Assembly (NCBI RefSeq): GCF_029714425.1
Contig: NZ_CP121668.1
Span: 6,779,501 to 6,843,500, forward strand
Length of the DNA: 64,000 bases
Source: Bradyrhizobium sp. CB2312
Lineage (GTDB): Bacteria; Pseudomonadota; Alphaproteobacteria; Rhizobiales; Xanthobacteraceae
Direction of reading: 5' to 3'
Translations under genes and position numbers: made by a program
The notes under the pieces: generated by a model
Told to the model about the DNA's origin: nothing
Databases searched by the model: none
What the model saw: only the letters and a program-made list of their open reading frames with translations
In this document: piece after piece, positions 9,627 through 19,400 of the stretch
Layout of the letters: every line of letters starts with the position of its first letter
Numbering within the stretch: the first letter of the stretch is position 1

Positions 9627-10369
9627 TGGGATCTCCTGACGAAGATACACCGCACCGGTGTTGCCTTGCTAACCACGGCCGCGCGTGTCCGGGGCGTCAG
9701 TTCCGCGCGCCCAGAGCTTGCCATAACGCGGGAGGCAAGTCCCTATGGCACTAAGCCATACCGGAATTGAGCTGAAGCGAGCCGAGGTCCACAAGGGGTC
9801 AAACTGAGAAGAACTCATCTAGAGCAGAACGAGTCCGCTCTCGCCTTGAATGCCGACGTGTGAGCGGACATAGATTACGGTCGCTGAGGGCCAAAAGCAG
9901 GAGTCGCTCGACATCTGAGCATCTGTGCGATTTCGGACCGCGGGCCGCCGCTGCCGAAGTTGAGGTCGCGCACGGCGCCGGTCTATCCGGGCAGCGCCTC
10001 AACGAGCTTTCCGAAGCCGCCGATCCCCTACTGAGGGCAAGCCTCCACGTCTAATCCCTGGATAGTTAAATTACGTAAAGCCACGTCCGACCCGCATCGG
10101 CCGGATGATTGATGGCAGTCGGTGCGCAACACGCTTGCGACACTGCATCCGCCGCTTCGAGCATTTTCAGCGGCGCGACCTCCAAAAGCCGGGCACGTCG
10201 CCATTCCCTGAACAGACTAGGAGCGTGCTTTCTCGAACCAATCCGATCCTACAACGGGATCCGCTGCGCCTGAGAATTCACCACTTTTTACCTCTTTTTA
10301 CTGGCTTTCAGGTGGATCACACCCGACTGTTGCGGAATGACGTGGGTCGTACCGACTGAGGGAGCTGCC
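9627..10369. other. gene-poor gap
   Basis: No frame here has coding character and a ribosome site. A short stretch near 9857-9905 (GAGCGGACATAG... GGGCCAAAAGCAGGAG) resembles the decayed repeat also seen near 12.8, 19.9 and 29.2 kb. The rest shows nothing recognisable. Confidence 0.45.
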
Positions 10370-11383
10370 ATGCGACTTTCTTGCGCGACTGTCGTCGCCC
10401 TGACCATTGCAAGCGCACATCCAACGTTCGGGCAGTCCACGACTTCCGCATGTGGACCGGCTGCAACGCCCGCTCATCGCTGCACTTCGCCAACGCCCGG
10501 CGACAGCGCAGGCGCTTCAACCGTTCATTACCGCACGGCCACGATCAGCGGCGTGAACGTGTTCTACCGCGAAGCCGGGCCAGCAGATGGACCCGTCGTT
10601 CTCCTCCTGCACGGCTTTCCGACATCCTCACACATGTTCCGCAATCTGATCCCGAATCTGGCCCACCGATACCGTGTCATCGCGCCGGATTACCCCGGCT
10701 TCGGGCAAAGCGATGCGCCGGATCGCAACCGCTTTTCCTATAGGTTCGCGAATTATGCCGAGATGATCGACGCCTTGCTGGATCAACTGGGAGCAAAACG
10801 CTACGCCATGTACGTCATGGATTACGGCGCACCGGTCGGCTATCGCCTCGCCATCAAGCATCCAGAGCGTGTGACTGCCCTCATCATCCAGAACGGCAAC
10901 GCCTACGAAGAAGGATTGGGAGAAGCCTGGGACCCGATCAAGGCGTATTGGAAGGAAGGAACGGAGGAGCGGAGGAATGCGCTTTCATCCCTCGTCTCTC
11001 TCCCCGCGACGAAATTCCTATACACCGACGGCGTCCGCGATCTGACGCGCATCAGTCCTGACAACTGGGTCCACGACCAGGCGCTGCTGGATCGTCCTGG
11101 CAATAAGGACATTCAGCTCGACCTGCTCTACGACCACCGGACCAACGTTCCGCTTTATCCCGCGTTCCAGGCCTTTTTTCGCGAAAGGAAGCCGCCCGCT
11201 CTGATCCTTTGGGGCAAGAACGACAAGGTCTTTCCTGAAGCCGGCGCACACCCCTATCTGCGCGACTTGCCAGACGCCGAGTTGCACATTCTCGACACCG
11301 GTCACTTCGCACTTGAGGACCAACTCGACGTGATGGCGCCGCTAATCAGTGACTTTCTCGACCGAACGAATGAACGACGCTGA
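10370..11383 (+). CDS. exported alpha/beta hydrolase, haloalkane dehalogenase/epoxide hydrolase-like
   Basis: The protein has an N-terminal signal ([20 protein letters not shown]) and then an alpha/beta hydrolase fold. The oxyanion region is [13 protein letters not shown] and the nucleophile elbow is [10 protein letters not shown] with Asp151. An Asp rather than Ser nucleophile places it near haloalkane dehalogenases and epoxide hydrolases. The C-terminal acid and histidine are in [13 protein letters not shown] and [10 protein letters not shown]. The ATG at 10370 follows GGGAG; an upstream ATG at 10337 is less likely. It precedes a second exported hydrolase and an ABM-domain protein on the same strand. 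The substrate is not known, and periplasmic location is inferred from the signal sequence. Confidence 0.85.
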   Translation: MRLSCATVVALTIASAHPTFGQSTTSACGPAATPAHRCTSPTPGDSAGASTVHYRTATISGVNVFYREAGPADGPVVLLLHGFPTSSHMFRNLIPNLAHRYRVIAPDYPGFGQSDAPDRNRFSYRFANYAEMIDALLDQLGAKRYAMYVMDYGAPVGYRLAIKHPERVTALIIQNGNAYEEGLGEAWDPIKAYWKEGTEERRNALSSLVSLPATKFLYTDGVRDLTRISPDNWVHDQALLDRPGNKDIQLDLLYDHRTNVPLYPAFQAFFRERKPPALILWGKNDKVFPEAGAHPYLRDLPDAELHILDTGHFALEDQLDVMAPLISDFLDRTNERR

Positions 11384-11607
11384 CGCAAGGATGGGTTGTG
11401 CCCAAGGGAAAGACCTGATCCTGGGGTCGACAGCGATCAAGATCGAGGTATGGGGAGGCGCGAGCCCGACCGGTGCAACCGGCCAGTACCTGAATGAACT
11501 GGTCGTGCCGGCCATGGCTCAACGGCACCGTCGTTCCGGCTGACGGACGGGTCGTCGATCCAATCCACTACTCCAAACGCCGTCCCCACAACACGAAAGG
11601 AATCCCT

Positions 11608-12360
11608 ATGAAGTATCTGGCATCTTTGCTGGCAATCTCCGCTCTCGCGATCACGTCGACCTCCTCGGCAGCTCAGCAACAGAAAACGACATCCGTCGTC
11701 CTCGTGCACGGCGCGTTCGTCGATGGCTCAGGCTGGCAAGCGGTATACGATCTCCTCAGAAAAAGCGGATACGAAGTGTTGGTGGTCCAGAATCCGACCA
11801 TCACGCTCGAGGGTGACGTCGCCGCCACGGAAGCCGTGATCGCAGCAGCCAAACACCCTGTCGTGCTAGTCGGCCACTCTTATGGCGGCATGGTGATCAC
11901 ACAGGCTGGCGACAATCCGAAGGTCAAGAGCCTGGCTTACATCGCGGCGTTTGCGCCGGACGCTGGCGAATCTGCTGCATCGCTGAACGAATGGCCAGCG
12001 GAGCCTGGTGAGGCGAAGGCGCCCCTGCTGCCGCCGCAGGACGGTTACCTCCTGGTCGATCCCGTGAAGTTCCCGGCTTCCTTCGCAGCGGATTCCCCTG
12101 CGGCGCTAACCCAATTCATGGCGGCTGCGCAGGTGCCATGGGGACTGAAAGCCGTCGAAGCCAAGGTCACGAAAGTGGGCTGGAAGGCAAAGCCAAGCTC
12201 CTTCCTGATCCCGTCTCAGGACCGCATGATAACCCCGAGTTCACAAAGAAAGATGGCCAGGCGAAGCGGTGCGCGAGTGGAAGAGATCAATAGCAGCCAC
12301 GCAGTGATGCTGTCTCATCCGCGGGAGGTCGCCGTGTTCATCGAGTCTGCCGACCGATAA
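11608..12360 (+). CDS. exported alpha/beta hydrolase (serine nucleophile)
   Basis: This 250-residue protein begins with a signal peptide (MKYLASLLAISALAIT, cleavage near SSAAQQ) followed by a compact alpha/beta hydrolase. The oxyanion motif is VLVHGAFVDGSGW and the nucleophile elbow is VGHSYGGMV with Ser91. The C-terminal histidine is in NSSHAVMLSHP and the probable acid in IPSQDRMITP. The ATG at 11608 has AAAGGAA about 6 bases upstream. The fold is close to the methylesterase/lactonase-like group often annotated simply as alpha/beta hydrolase. It lies 224 bp after the Asp-nucleophile hydrolase, so the two may be co-transcribed. Its natural substrate is unknown. Confidence 0.87.
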   Translation: MKYLASLLAISALAITSTSSAAQQQKTTSVVLVHGAFVDGSGWQAVYDLLRKSGYEVLVVQNPTITLEGDVAATEAVIAAAKHPVVLVGHSYGGMVITQAGDNPKVKSLAYIAAFAPDAGESAASLNEWPAEPGEAKAPLLPPQDGYLLVDPVKFPASFAADSPAALTQFMAAAQVPWGLKAVEAKVTKVGWKAKPSSFLIPSQDRMITPSSQRKMARRSGARVEEINSSHAVMLSHPREVAVFIESADR

Positions 12361-12422
12361 TCGACGCGAAACGGATCAACTCACTCGAAACCTGGCGACG
12401 CTCATTCATGGAGTTCAACTCG

Positions 12423-12722
12423 ATGACATCAGCCGTCAAGATCGCTGCAGTCCGGACCGCCCGCCCGAGCAAGGTTGATGACCTCTGGTTGTTGCTCGAC
12501 GAGATGGCTCCCCAATGCAGGGCGGAGCCAGGAAACATTCGCTGGGATGTCTGGAGAGACCGGTCGCAGCACAATCGCTTCGTGCTCGACGAGTTGTATC
12601 AGGATTCCGCTGCCGTTGAAGCCCATCACGCGACGCCTCATTACCAACGCTATCTCGGGCGAGTTGGAGATTTGGCCGACCGTATCGCATTTATCTGCGA
12701 TCCTGGATTGGTGGCGACCTGA
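12423..12722 (+). CDS. ABM-domain (antibiotic biosynthesis monooxygenase-like) protein
   Basis: This small 99-residue protein has the dimeric ferredoxin-like ABM pattern. It starts with a beta strand (KIAAVRTARPSKVDDLWLLL), has the GNIRWDVWRDRSQHNRFVLDE core, and ends with the helix containing AAVEAHHATPHYQRYL. The conserved HH/TPHYQ region is typical of YgiN/ABM proteins, which act on quinones or unknown substrates without added cofactor. The ATG at 12423 has GGAG about ten bases upstream; an ATG at 12408 would add five residues. It follows the two exported hydrolases by 63 bp but has no signal peptide, so it would act in the cytoplasm. Confidence 0.8.
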   Translation: MTSAVKIAAVRTARPSKVDDLWLLLDEMAPQCRAEPGNIRWDVWRDRSQHNRFVLDELYQDSAAVEAHHATPHYQRYLGRVGDLADRIAFICDPGLVAT

Positions 12723-12803
12723 AATGCTGTCTGGACGTCGGAGATTGTCGCTGCCAGGCAGTGCAGCTATTTGCGCACAGCAGGCATCCCGCCGACTCCC
12801 CAA

Positions 12804-12910
12804 TTCCGCTTTGGGTCAAAATGCGAAAAACTCAGCGCGAGCAATCCAGTCCGCTCCGCCCGGCTAAGCGGACCTCAATGAGCGGTGTCGTCACTTCGCT
12901 GATGGGCCAG
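12804..12910. repeat. decayed dispersed repeat, copy A
   Basis: It shares GGGTCAAAATGCGAA, AACTCAGC, AGTCCGCT and CTGATGGGCCA in the same order and similar spacing with the segment at 29199-29310. Both copies are diverged. No open frame spans it. It looks like the remains of a transposable or palindromic element. Confidence 0.6.
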
Positions 12911-12968
12911 ATCCGGACTCTGCGAATTTCACGAGGTGTGGCGGACAGGCGAGATCGCCACGCTTGCC

Positions 12969-15218
12969 TCACGAGGCATAACGCCGATATAGCACGACGA
13001 TAACAGCGAGCACCGTCCCGGCATAGACGAGCTGCGCTGCGTGATCCAGAGCGACAGCGGCGCGCTTTCGGCCGGCCTCCCGAAGTTTTTCATGTTTGTA
13101 GCCCGCCAATATCGCCATCAGACAGAGTACGAAGAAAATGTAGAACATCTCTTCGACCACCACCGTATATCCGACATCGCCGATCTGAGTGTTCACTGCC
13201 ACGAGCAGCACCGCGCTCGCCAGGATCGAAGTCACTGGAATTGTCACGCGTTCACGAAACATGGTTTCGGGAAAGAATAGCGTGGCGAATACGACGAGCA
13301 CGAGCAGAAACATCGGTAGCAGGTTCTTCAGCATGTAGATCGAGGAACTGCGGCGCAGCATGATGGTCGCATCGAAGCCTGCGAATTCCGTCATTGCCTC
13401 GGCACCAAACAAAGACGCCTTTCCGAGCGTCGATCCGCTGGACAGGGATTCGACGAAATAGTTCAGTCCGAGAAATCGCCATAGCTGAAGTCCGGAATAG
13501 GCCCCGTCCTCGGCCAGCGAGCTTCCGTCGTCGGCAAGGCGCAACCCGAACCGATCGATGACATAGGTGATCAGCTCCCGCCGCTGTTCCGTGTTCTGGA
13601 AATGCAGACGCAGTTCCTGCGTGTCGAACGGATAATCATGAAGATCGAAACGGGCCTTGAAATCGCCGTTGATGCGATAGAGCCGATAGCTCAGGCCGTC
13701 TTCTTTTCCAGCCTGAGTGGGCCGAGCTGGATCGAACGCCCCGCGATCCAGTAAAGCCGGAAATTCGACGTGTGTCTGCGCCTCATCGTCGCCAGCGAAC
13801 CTCATCCAGAGATAGAAGTCGACGTTGAACGAATTTTGCTTCACGTCGATCCGGCTGACGCGGATGATGTCGATGCCGGTATAAACGACCCGCTGAATCC
13901 AGTAGCGCCGGTCCTCGAACGCGACGACATGGCTCTTGTCCTGCTCCGCAGCGAGATCAATTCCATCAGGCTGATCGACGCGCACGAGTTGCTGCGGTGC
14001 CGTGACGAAGCGGCCATAATGGAAGAAACCCATTCGGATCGGGCGGGGAATGTCGCGATTCGCATTGAAATAGAGCCGCCCCGTCAGCCCGACGACCGCC
14101 GATTTTGGACTGTCGATCGCGGCCAGTGCGACGCGTACCCGGTCGCGATCCGCAGCCTTGCTGTCGGATGGTTTCTGAATCCCCTGCGCCATGAACCGGC
14201 GATGGACCGCAGCTCGGTTCAGCGCATCTATCATCAGGCGCGCGGCGTCATATGAGCCGCCGCCGACCCAGCTTGGGGAAGTTCCCGCTTTCGCTTTGTA
14301 GTCGGCGGCAAAAACCTGCGCCGCCACGCTGGCGCTGTCGAAAATCAGCGACGATGCGGCGTACAGGTTCTCACTGAAGAAACCCGGATGCATCTTTTCC
14401 TCGGGCTCGTTGACGAAATTTTGCAAATAGCTTTCGCGCCCTGCGCCCTGGGTCGTGATGATCGTCCCCTTGATGCCGCGGCGACGCAGCGCCTTGACGA
14501 TGTCTGCGATATAATCGGCCGCCGCGCCGACGACGATGACACCGGGACCGGGCTCCTGCGCGGTAGCGTCCAGCGCCTTGTCCATCGATCCGATCTGACC
14601 GTCCGCAACGTCCAGTTCGAACACGTGCAGCTGCTCCGGCGGATAGGCCGCCGCAAATCCACGCTCAAAACTCTTGCCATAGGAATCGCGCGTGTGAACG
14701 AGGCGGACTTTTGGCTCCTTCATCACGGCGCGCAGATGTTCCGCGATCGAGCGCGCCTGTGCGGAGACCGGCGACAGCGCACGAAAATAGTAATCATTGC
14801 CGGATGTCAGCTCGTCGGCAGCCGCGCTTCCCGTGAGCGCCGGAATCCGCGCATCCTTATATACCGGAGCTGCTGCGAGCGACGCGGAGCTAAGATAATG
14901 GCCGAGCACAGCGACGCACGGGCTGTCGGCGATCGCCTGCGCATTCGCGCGCGCCACGGCTGGATTGCTCGCGTCATCGAACAGAACGAGTTCAATCGAC
15001 CGTCCGTTGACGCCACCCTTGGCGTTCACATCGTCGATTGCAAGCTGCATCGCGGCCAGGCTTTCCGTTCCGGCCGGGGCCGACGGGCCAGAGAGCGAAT
15101 TGGCGAACGCGATGCGAATAGGCTCCGGGCGAGTCAAGAGGATGGCGGCCCAGGCGACGGCGAGCACTAGGGCAACGCCCGCAACAACGGCAAGCCACCT
15201 GATGAGCCGCTGCTTCAT
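12969..15218 (-). CDS. periplasmic binding protein fused to a pentameric ligand-gated ion channel
   Basis: Two families are joined in one chain of about 750 residues (numbering here from the upstream ATG at 15233). After an N-terminal hydrophobic anchor (13-33), residues 37-415 form a LivK-type type I periplasmic binding domain (IAFANSLSGPSAPAGTESLA, AAPVYKDARIPAL, AVLGHYLSS). Residues 445-630 match the beta-sandwich extracellular domain of bacterial pLGICs: IRVSRIDVKQNSFNVDFYLW, and the Pro-loop FDLHDYPFDTQ (529-539) without cysteines. Four membrane helices follow at about 637-655, 660-682 (pore-lining, IPVTSILASAVLLVAV), 692-711 and 735-749. The ATG at 15218 has AGGA about 7-10 bases upstream. 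The likely role is a cation or anion channel gated by a periplasmic amino-acid-like ligand. Ligand and ion are unknown. Confidence 0.92.
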   Translation of the reverse strand: MKQRLIRWLAVVAGVALVLAVAWAAILLTRPEPIRIAFANSLSGPSAPAGTESLAAMQLAIDDVNAKGGVNGRSIELVLFDDASNPAVARANAQAIADSPCVAVLGHYLSSASLAAAPVYKDARIPALTGSAAADELTSGNDYYFRALSPVSAQARSIAEHLRAVMKEPKVRLVHTRDSYGKSFERGFAAAYPPEQLHVFELDVADGQIGSMDKALDATAQEPGPGVIVVGAAADYIADIVKALRRRGIKGTIITTQGAGRESYLQNFVNEPEEKMHPGFFSENLYAASSLIFDSASVAAQVFAADYKAKAGTSPSWVGGGSYDAARLMIDALNRAAVHRRFMAQGIQKPSDSKAADRDRVRVALAAIDSPKSAVVGLTGRLYFNANRDIPRPIRMGFFHYGRFVTAPQQLVRVDQPDGIDLAAEQDKSHVVAFEDRRYWIQRVVYTGIDIIRVSRIDVKQNSFNVDFYLWMRFAGDDEAQTHVEFPALLDRGAFDPARPTQAGKEDGLSYRLYRINGDFKARFDLHDYPFDTQELRLHFQNTEQRRELITYVIDRFGLRLADDGSSLAEDGAYSGLQLWRFLGLNYFVESLSSGSTLGKASLFGAEAMTEFAGFDATIMLRRSSSIYMLKNLLPMFLLVLVVFATLFFPETMFRERVTIPVTSILASAVLLVAVNTQIGDVGYTVVVEEMFYIFFVLCLMAILAGYKHEKLREAGRKRAAVALDHAAQLVYAGTVLAVIVVLYRRYAS

Positions 15219-15503
15219 CTTCGATCCTTGCATCGATCGGCATAAGCCGAGATTCTCCAGATCGAGGTCTCAATCAGGCCGAGATTGCCGCCGCTGAGAG
15301 CGTTTTTCAAGCCCGTCCCATCGCCGCCGGCAAGACCTACGACCACTCAAAGCGGATGAAGGAAAAGTGCGTGGTCGCGTTTGGGTCATTCACTGCGGAG
15401 TTAGAGCGGCCCCCAGGCGCCCCACGGCCGCAAGCCTCTGAAAGCAGACACGATCTACGCGTCACAACGCATCGATGCCCTCACAAACCGAGGAGCACGA
15501 TCA

Positions 15504-15613
15504 TGCCTGACGAAGACAGCCTGCTCGGCCACACTAAGATCGAAAGCACGGTCCGCTATCTCGGCATCGAGGTTGACGACGCCCTCGCGATTGCCGAACA
15601 AGTTGATGTCTGA
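15504..15613 (+). pseudogene. tyrosine recombinase C-terminal remnant
   Basis: The last 30 codons read LLGHTKIESTVRYLG then IEVDDALAIAEQVDV and a stop. This matches the end of phage-type tyrosine recombinases, where the LLGH histidine is catalytic and the tyrosine follows. The upstream part of the family (Arg and HxxR boxes) is missing; only an unrelated-looking stretch precedes it. The remnant lies just upstream of the binding-protein/channel gene and suggests past site-specific integration in this region. Confidence 0.7.
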
Positions 15614-15620
15614 ATCACCA

Positions 15621-15644
15621 GGGCAGAGCGGACATGCTCTGCCC
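15621..15644. terminator. perfect hairpin after the integrase remnant
   Basis: GGGCAGAGC pairs perfectly with GCTCTGCCC around a 6-base loop. There is no T tract directly after it, so termination is only possible, not certain. Confidence 0.4.
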
Positions 15645-15700
15645 ATCGGCCATCAGCCGCCTCTGGCCAACAACTGACCTTTGTTTTGATTTGCGTTAGC

Positions 15701-15994
15701 TTACGCTAGCCCCCCGATGATCTTGTCAACATCCGCTTCCGGGAACACCTTGACCGAAGTCGTCCGTACGTTCCCGATGGCGGCCAACGACAAGAGAAAC
15801 TTGGCCATGGCCTCATCGTCGGCGGCCTCAGCGTGGATGATGAGGTCATATGTTCCCATGGCGAGATAGCCGGCCTTGATGTCAACGCCGAACTTTTTGC
15901 CCAACTCCCTGGCGGCCGCTCGACGCTGCGGCATTTCCCTGATGGTCCGAACACCTTGCTCGGTGAAATTGCAGAGAAGCATGTACGTGGACAT
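15701..15994 (-). CDS. GYD-domain protein
   Basis: This 97-residue protein begins MSTYMLLCNFTEQGVRTIRE and contains AGYLAMGTYDLIIHAEAADD, the GYD-type signature in which G-x-YD follows a short beta strand. It ends with a helix and strand (FLLSLAAIGNVRTTSVKVFP). GYD proteins are small alpha/beta barrel-like proteins of unknown biochemical role, frequent in rhizobia. The ATG at 15994 is preceded by AAGGAG, so the longer in-frame start at 16075 is rejected. It stands alone between the integrase remnant and the large cyclase-ATPase gene. Confidence 0.88.
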   Translation of the reverse strand: MSTYMLLCNFTEQGVRTIREMPQRRAAARELGKKFGVDIKAGYLAMGTYDLIIHAEAADDEAMAKFLLSLAAIGNVRTTSVKVFPEADVDKIIGGLA

Positions 15995-16499
15995 GGCGAT
16001 TCTCCTTTGACAAAGAAGCAATGGACTTAACGGGTCCACGACGTGGATTATGCCACACTGCCTGACCCCGCCCAACCACCAAGATCCCCTCAGGGCGGCT
16101 CGAAGCGGCTAGGGGTCACGAGCCGTGATACTTGCGGCGAGCAAATTAAGTCAGCTCTGCCTCCGACAGGAGACCACAGAGAGACCTGATAAATTCGTCG
16201 CGATGGGCCATTTCCGGACATCGCGCAATCCTCGGTCGCCGACTCATGGATTCACCCAATTGGCCGCCAGCATTTTGGTCTTGTAAGGCGACGCTGCTTA
16301 TTGCCAAAATCGAACGTCTACAGTTGTTCTCATCATGCCATGCGCTTCTTGGTGGCGAAAATCCGTACTGACGCACCACCTTGGCAAGATGGTCGAAGGC
16401 CGATGTCGGCGAATGGCTGCAAGCAAGACGTGCTATCCCGGAAACATTGGGATAACGTTTCTTCGCCGTGGGTCTGAAATTCGGCCAGCCGCCAACCCG

Positions 16500-19400
16500 A
16501 TGTCAGTGGGGCCAATGCAGCAGATTGCGGAGTGGCTCGAGAAGCTTGGCTTGGGGCAATACGCGCAGCGCTTTGCCGAGAACGACATTGATCCGAGCGT
16601 TCTGCGCGATCTGACCGATCACGACCTCGAGAAAATCGGCGTCTCGCTCGGCCATCGCAGGAAGATTTTACGCGCGATTGCGGAGCTCGATGAGGTCGGA
16701 CCGAGAGCCGGGCCTGCTCCTCGGACCGCGGCCGAGAAACGTCAGCTCACGGTGATGTTCGCCGATCTCGTTGGTTCGACAGCGCTTTCGACAAGGCTTG
16801 ACCCTGAGGACTTGCGTGAAATCATTGGCGCGTACCACCGCTGCTGTGCCGAGCAAATCGAGAAATCTGGCGGGTTCGTTGCCAGATACATGGGCGACGG
16901 CGTGCTCGCTTATTTCGGCTATCCGCGGGCGGATGAAGACGATGCAGAGCGCGCGGTATACGCCGGGCTAACATTAGTCGCGGCAGTGGCCGGACTTGCT
17001 GTCGGTCCAGAGACAAGATTGCGAGCGCGAGTTGGCATTGCCACCGGTTTGGTGGTTGTCGGTGATCTCCTCGAGGAGGGCGCGTCGCGGCAGCATGAGG
17101 TGGTCGGTAAGGCCGCCAATCTGGCCTCGCGACTTCAGGCCCTGGCCGATCCGGACACGGTGGTCATCGACGGTAGCACCCGCCGCCTCATCGGAGGGTT
17201 CTTCGAGTATCTCGCTCTCGGGAGCGTTTCCATCAAAGGCTTCAGCGATCCGGTGCCGATCTGGCAAGTCATCGGTGCGAGCGCGGTCGATAGTCGCTTC
17301 GAGGCCTTGCGCGTAGGCAGAACGCCACTGCTCGGCCGAGCTGAGGAGATCGGGCTGCTGATGCGCCTCTGGCAGGAGATAAAACGCGGCAATGGCTCGG
17401 TCGTGCTGATCTCGGGTGAGCCGGGCATAGGCAAATCGCGCCTCGCCGAGACGGCGCTGGAGCGGCTGAGCGATGATCCACACATCCGCTTGCGCCGCTT
17501 CTGCTCCCCGCACCACCAGGACACCGCGCTTTTCCCGACCATCTCACAGCTCGAGCGGGCAGCGGGATTCCGGCGTGACGATACGGACCAGCAACGGTTG
17601 GACAAGCTCGAGGCGTTGCTCGCGGAGGCAAACGCCGACCTTAGCGAGGCCGTTCCTCTGATCGCGGATCTGCTGTCCGTGTCGATCGGGAATCGCTATC
17701 TACCGCTCAACCTCAACCCGCAGAAGCGCAAGGAGAAGACGCTGCGGGCCCTCCTGGCCCAACTCGAGGGACTGGCAGCACGCCGGCCGGTGCTAATGGT
17801 ATTCGAGGATGTGCATTGGATCGACCCCACCTCGCTTGACCTATTGGACCTCATCGTCGACAGGGTCTCCACTCTTCGGGTTTTGTTGATCATCACGTTC
17901 CGGCCAGAGTTCGTGCCGGCCTGGATTGGGCGCCCGCACGTGACATCGATCAGCCTCAGTCGTCTGCCGCGTCGACAACGTGCCGAAATGATCATGCGGG
18001 TGACCGGCGGCAAGGCGTTGCCTCAGGAGATCGCCGAACGGATCATCGATCGAACCGATGGCGTACCGCTGTTCATCGAGGAATTGACCAAGGCCGTAAT
18101 CGAGAGCGGTATGCTGACCGACGCTGGCGATCGCTTTGATGCGAGTGGGCCCGTGCCTCCGCTTGCCATCCCTACCTCGCTCCAAGCGTCGCTCCTGGCA
18201 CGGCTCGATCGCTTGGCACCCGTGCGCGAGATGGCACAGATCGGAGCAACCCTTGGGCGGTCGTTCTCGCATGAGCTGATCAGCGCCGTCGCGGCCATGC
18301 CGCAGCAACAGGTGGACGGGGCCTTGGCGCAGCTCGTACGCGCCGAGTTGATCTTCCAGCGGGGCACCCCGCCGGATGCAGAGTACACGTTCAAGCACGC
18401 GCTGGTACAGGACGCAGCCTATAGCACCTTGCTGCGCGGTCGACGCCAGCAGATCCATGCCCGCGTTGCGACGACGCTGGAGAGCCAGTTTCCTGAAATC
18501 GTGACCGCTCAGCCGCAACTCATGGCCAACCATTGTGCCGAGGCCGGTTTCACCGAGAAGGCGGTCGGCTACCGGCTCAAGGCCGGCCAGCAGGCGGTCG
18601 CGCGGTCGGCGATGGCGGAAGCGGTGGCGCAGTTGCAGCGGGGGCTGGAATTGGTGGCGAAAATGCCCGAGGAGTCCCGGCCCCTGCAGCACGAGCTTGA
18701 CCTGCAAATCGCCCTCGGACGGGCCCTGATGGCAACTCATGGGTATTCGGCGCCCGTGGTGGCCGACACCCTCGTCAGGGCGCGAACACTCGCTGAGCGG
18801 TTCGATCGACCGGATCGTCTCGCTCCGCTGCTCTATTTCCAATGGGGTTTCCACATGGTTCGGGCCGAGCACGAGCTCGCGGTGTCGCTTGCCGAACAGT
18901 TGGAGACATTGGGCCAGACAAGAAAAGATCAAACCATTCGGTTGCTGGGTCACTATATCCATGGCGCCAGTTGCTACTTCCGCGGGGAATTTGTGACAGC
19001 GCGCGCCCTTCTTGAGCTGTGCGACGGCTTGAGAAATCCGGCCGCTCGCGCGACTTGCGCCGCCATAGCGGTGGCCGATCCGTACGCGGCGAGCCTGGGT
19101 CACCTGGCGTTGACATTAGCGTTTCTGGGCTACATCGATCAGGGACGCGCGCGCGCGGACGAGGCGTTGTCGGAAGCCCGCGGGCTCGATCATCCGTTCA
19201 CGGTGGCCTTCGTGTTGAGCAAGGTGTGTGCGGTGATGGCGGCGGCCGGCTTGTGGCATGACGCACGGCGGCACGCCGAGGAGCTGGTGGCCGTCTCGAA
19301 CGAGCACGGTTTTCCACTCTGGTTGGGACTCGGACTTCTTCATCAGGGTCGGTCATTGACGGAACTTGGACAGGCGCAAGATGGCCTCGCTGTGCTCAAG

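Noticed and set aside
15356..15503. N-terminal part of the integrase frame
   Set aside because: The residues before LLGH do not resemble a recombinase, so only the C-terminal part is annotated as a remnant.
16146..16379. 77-codon minus-strand frame
   Set aside because: No ribosome site; only the last part looks natural. Evidence is too weak to call a gene.
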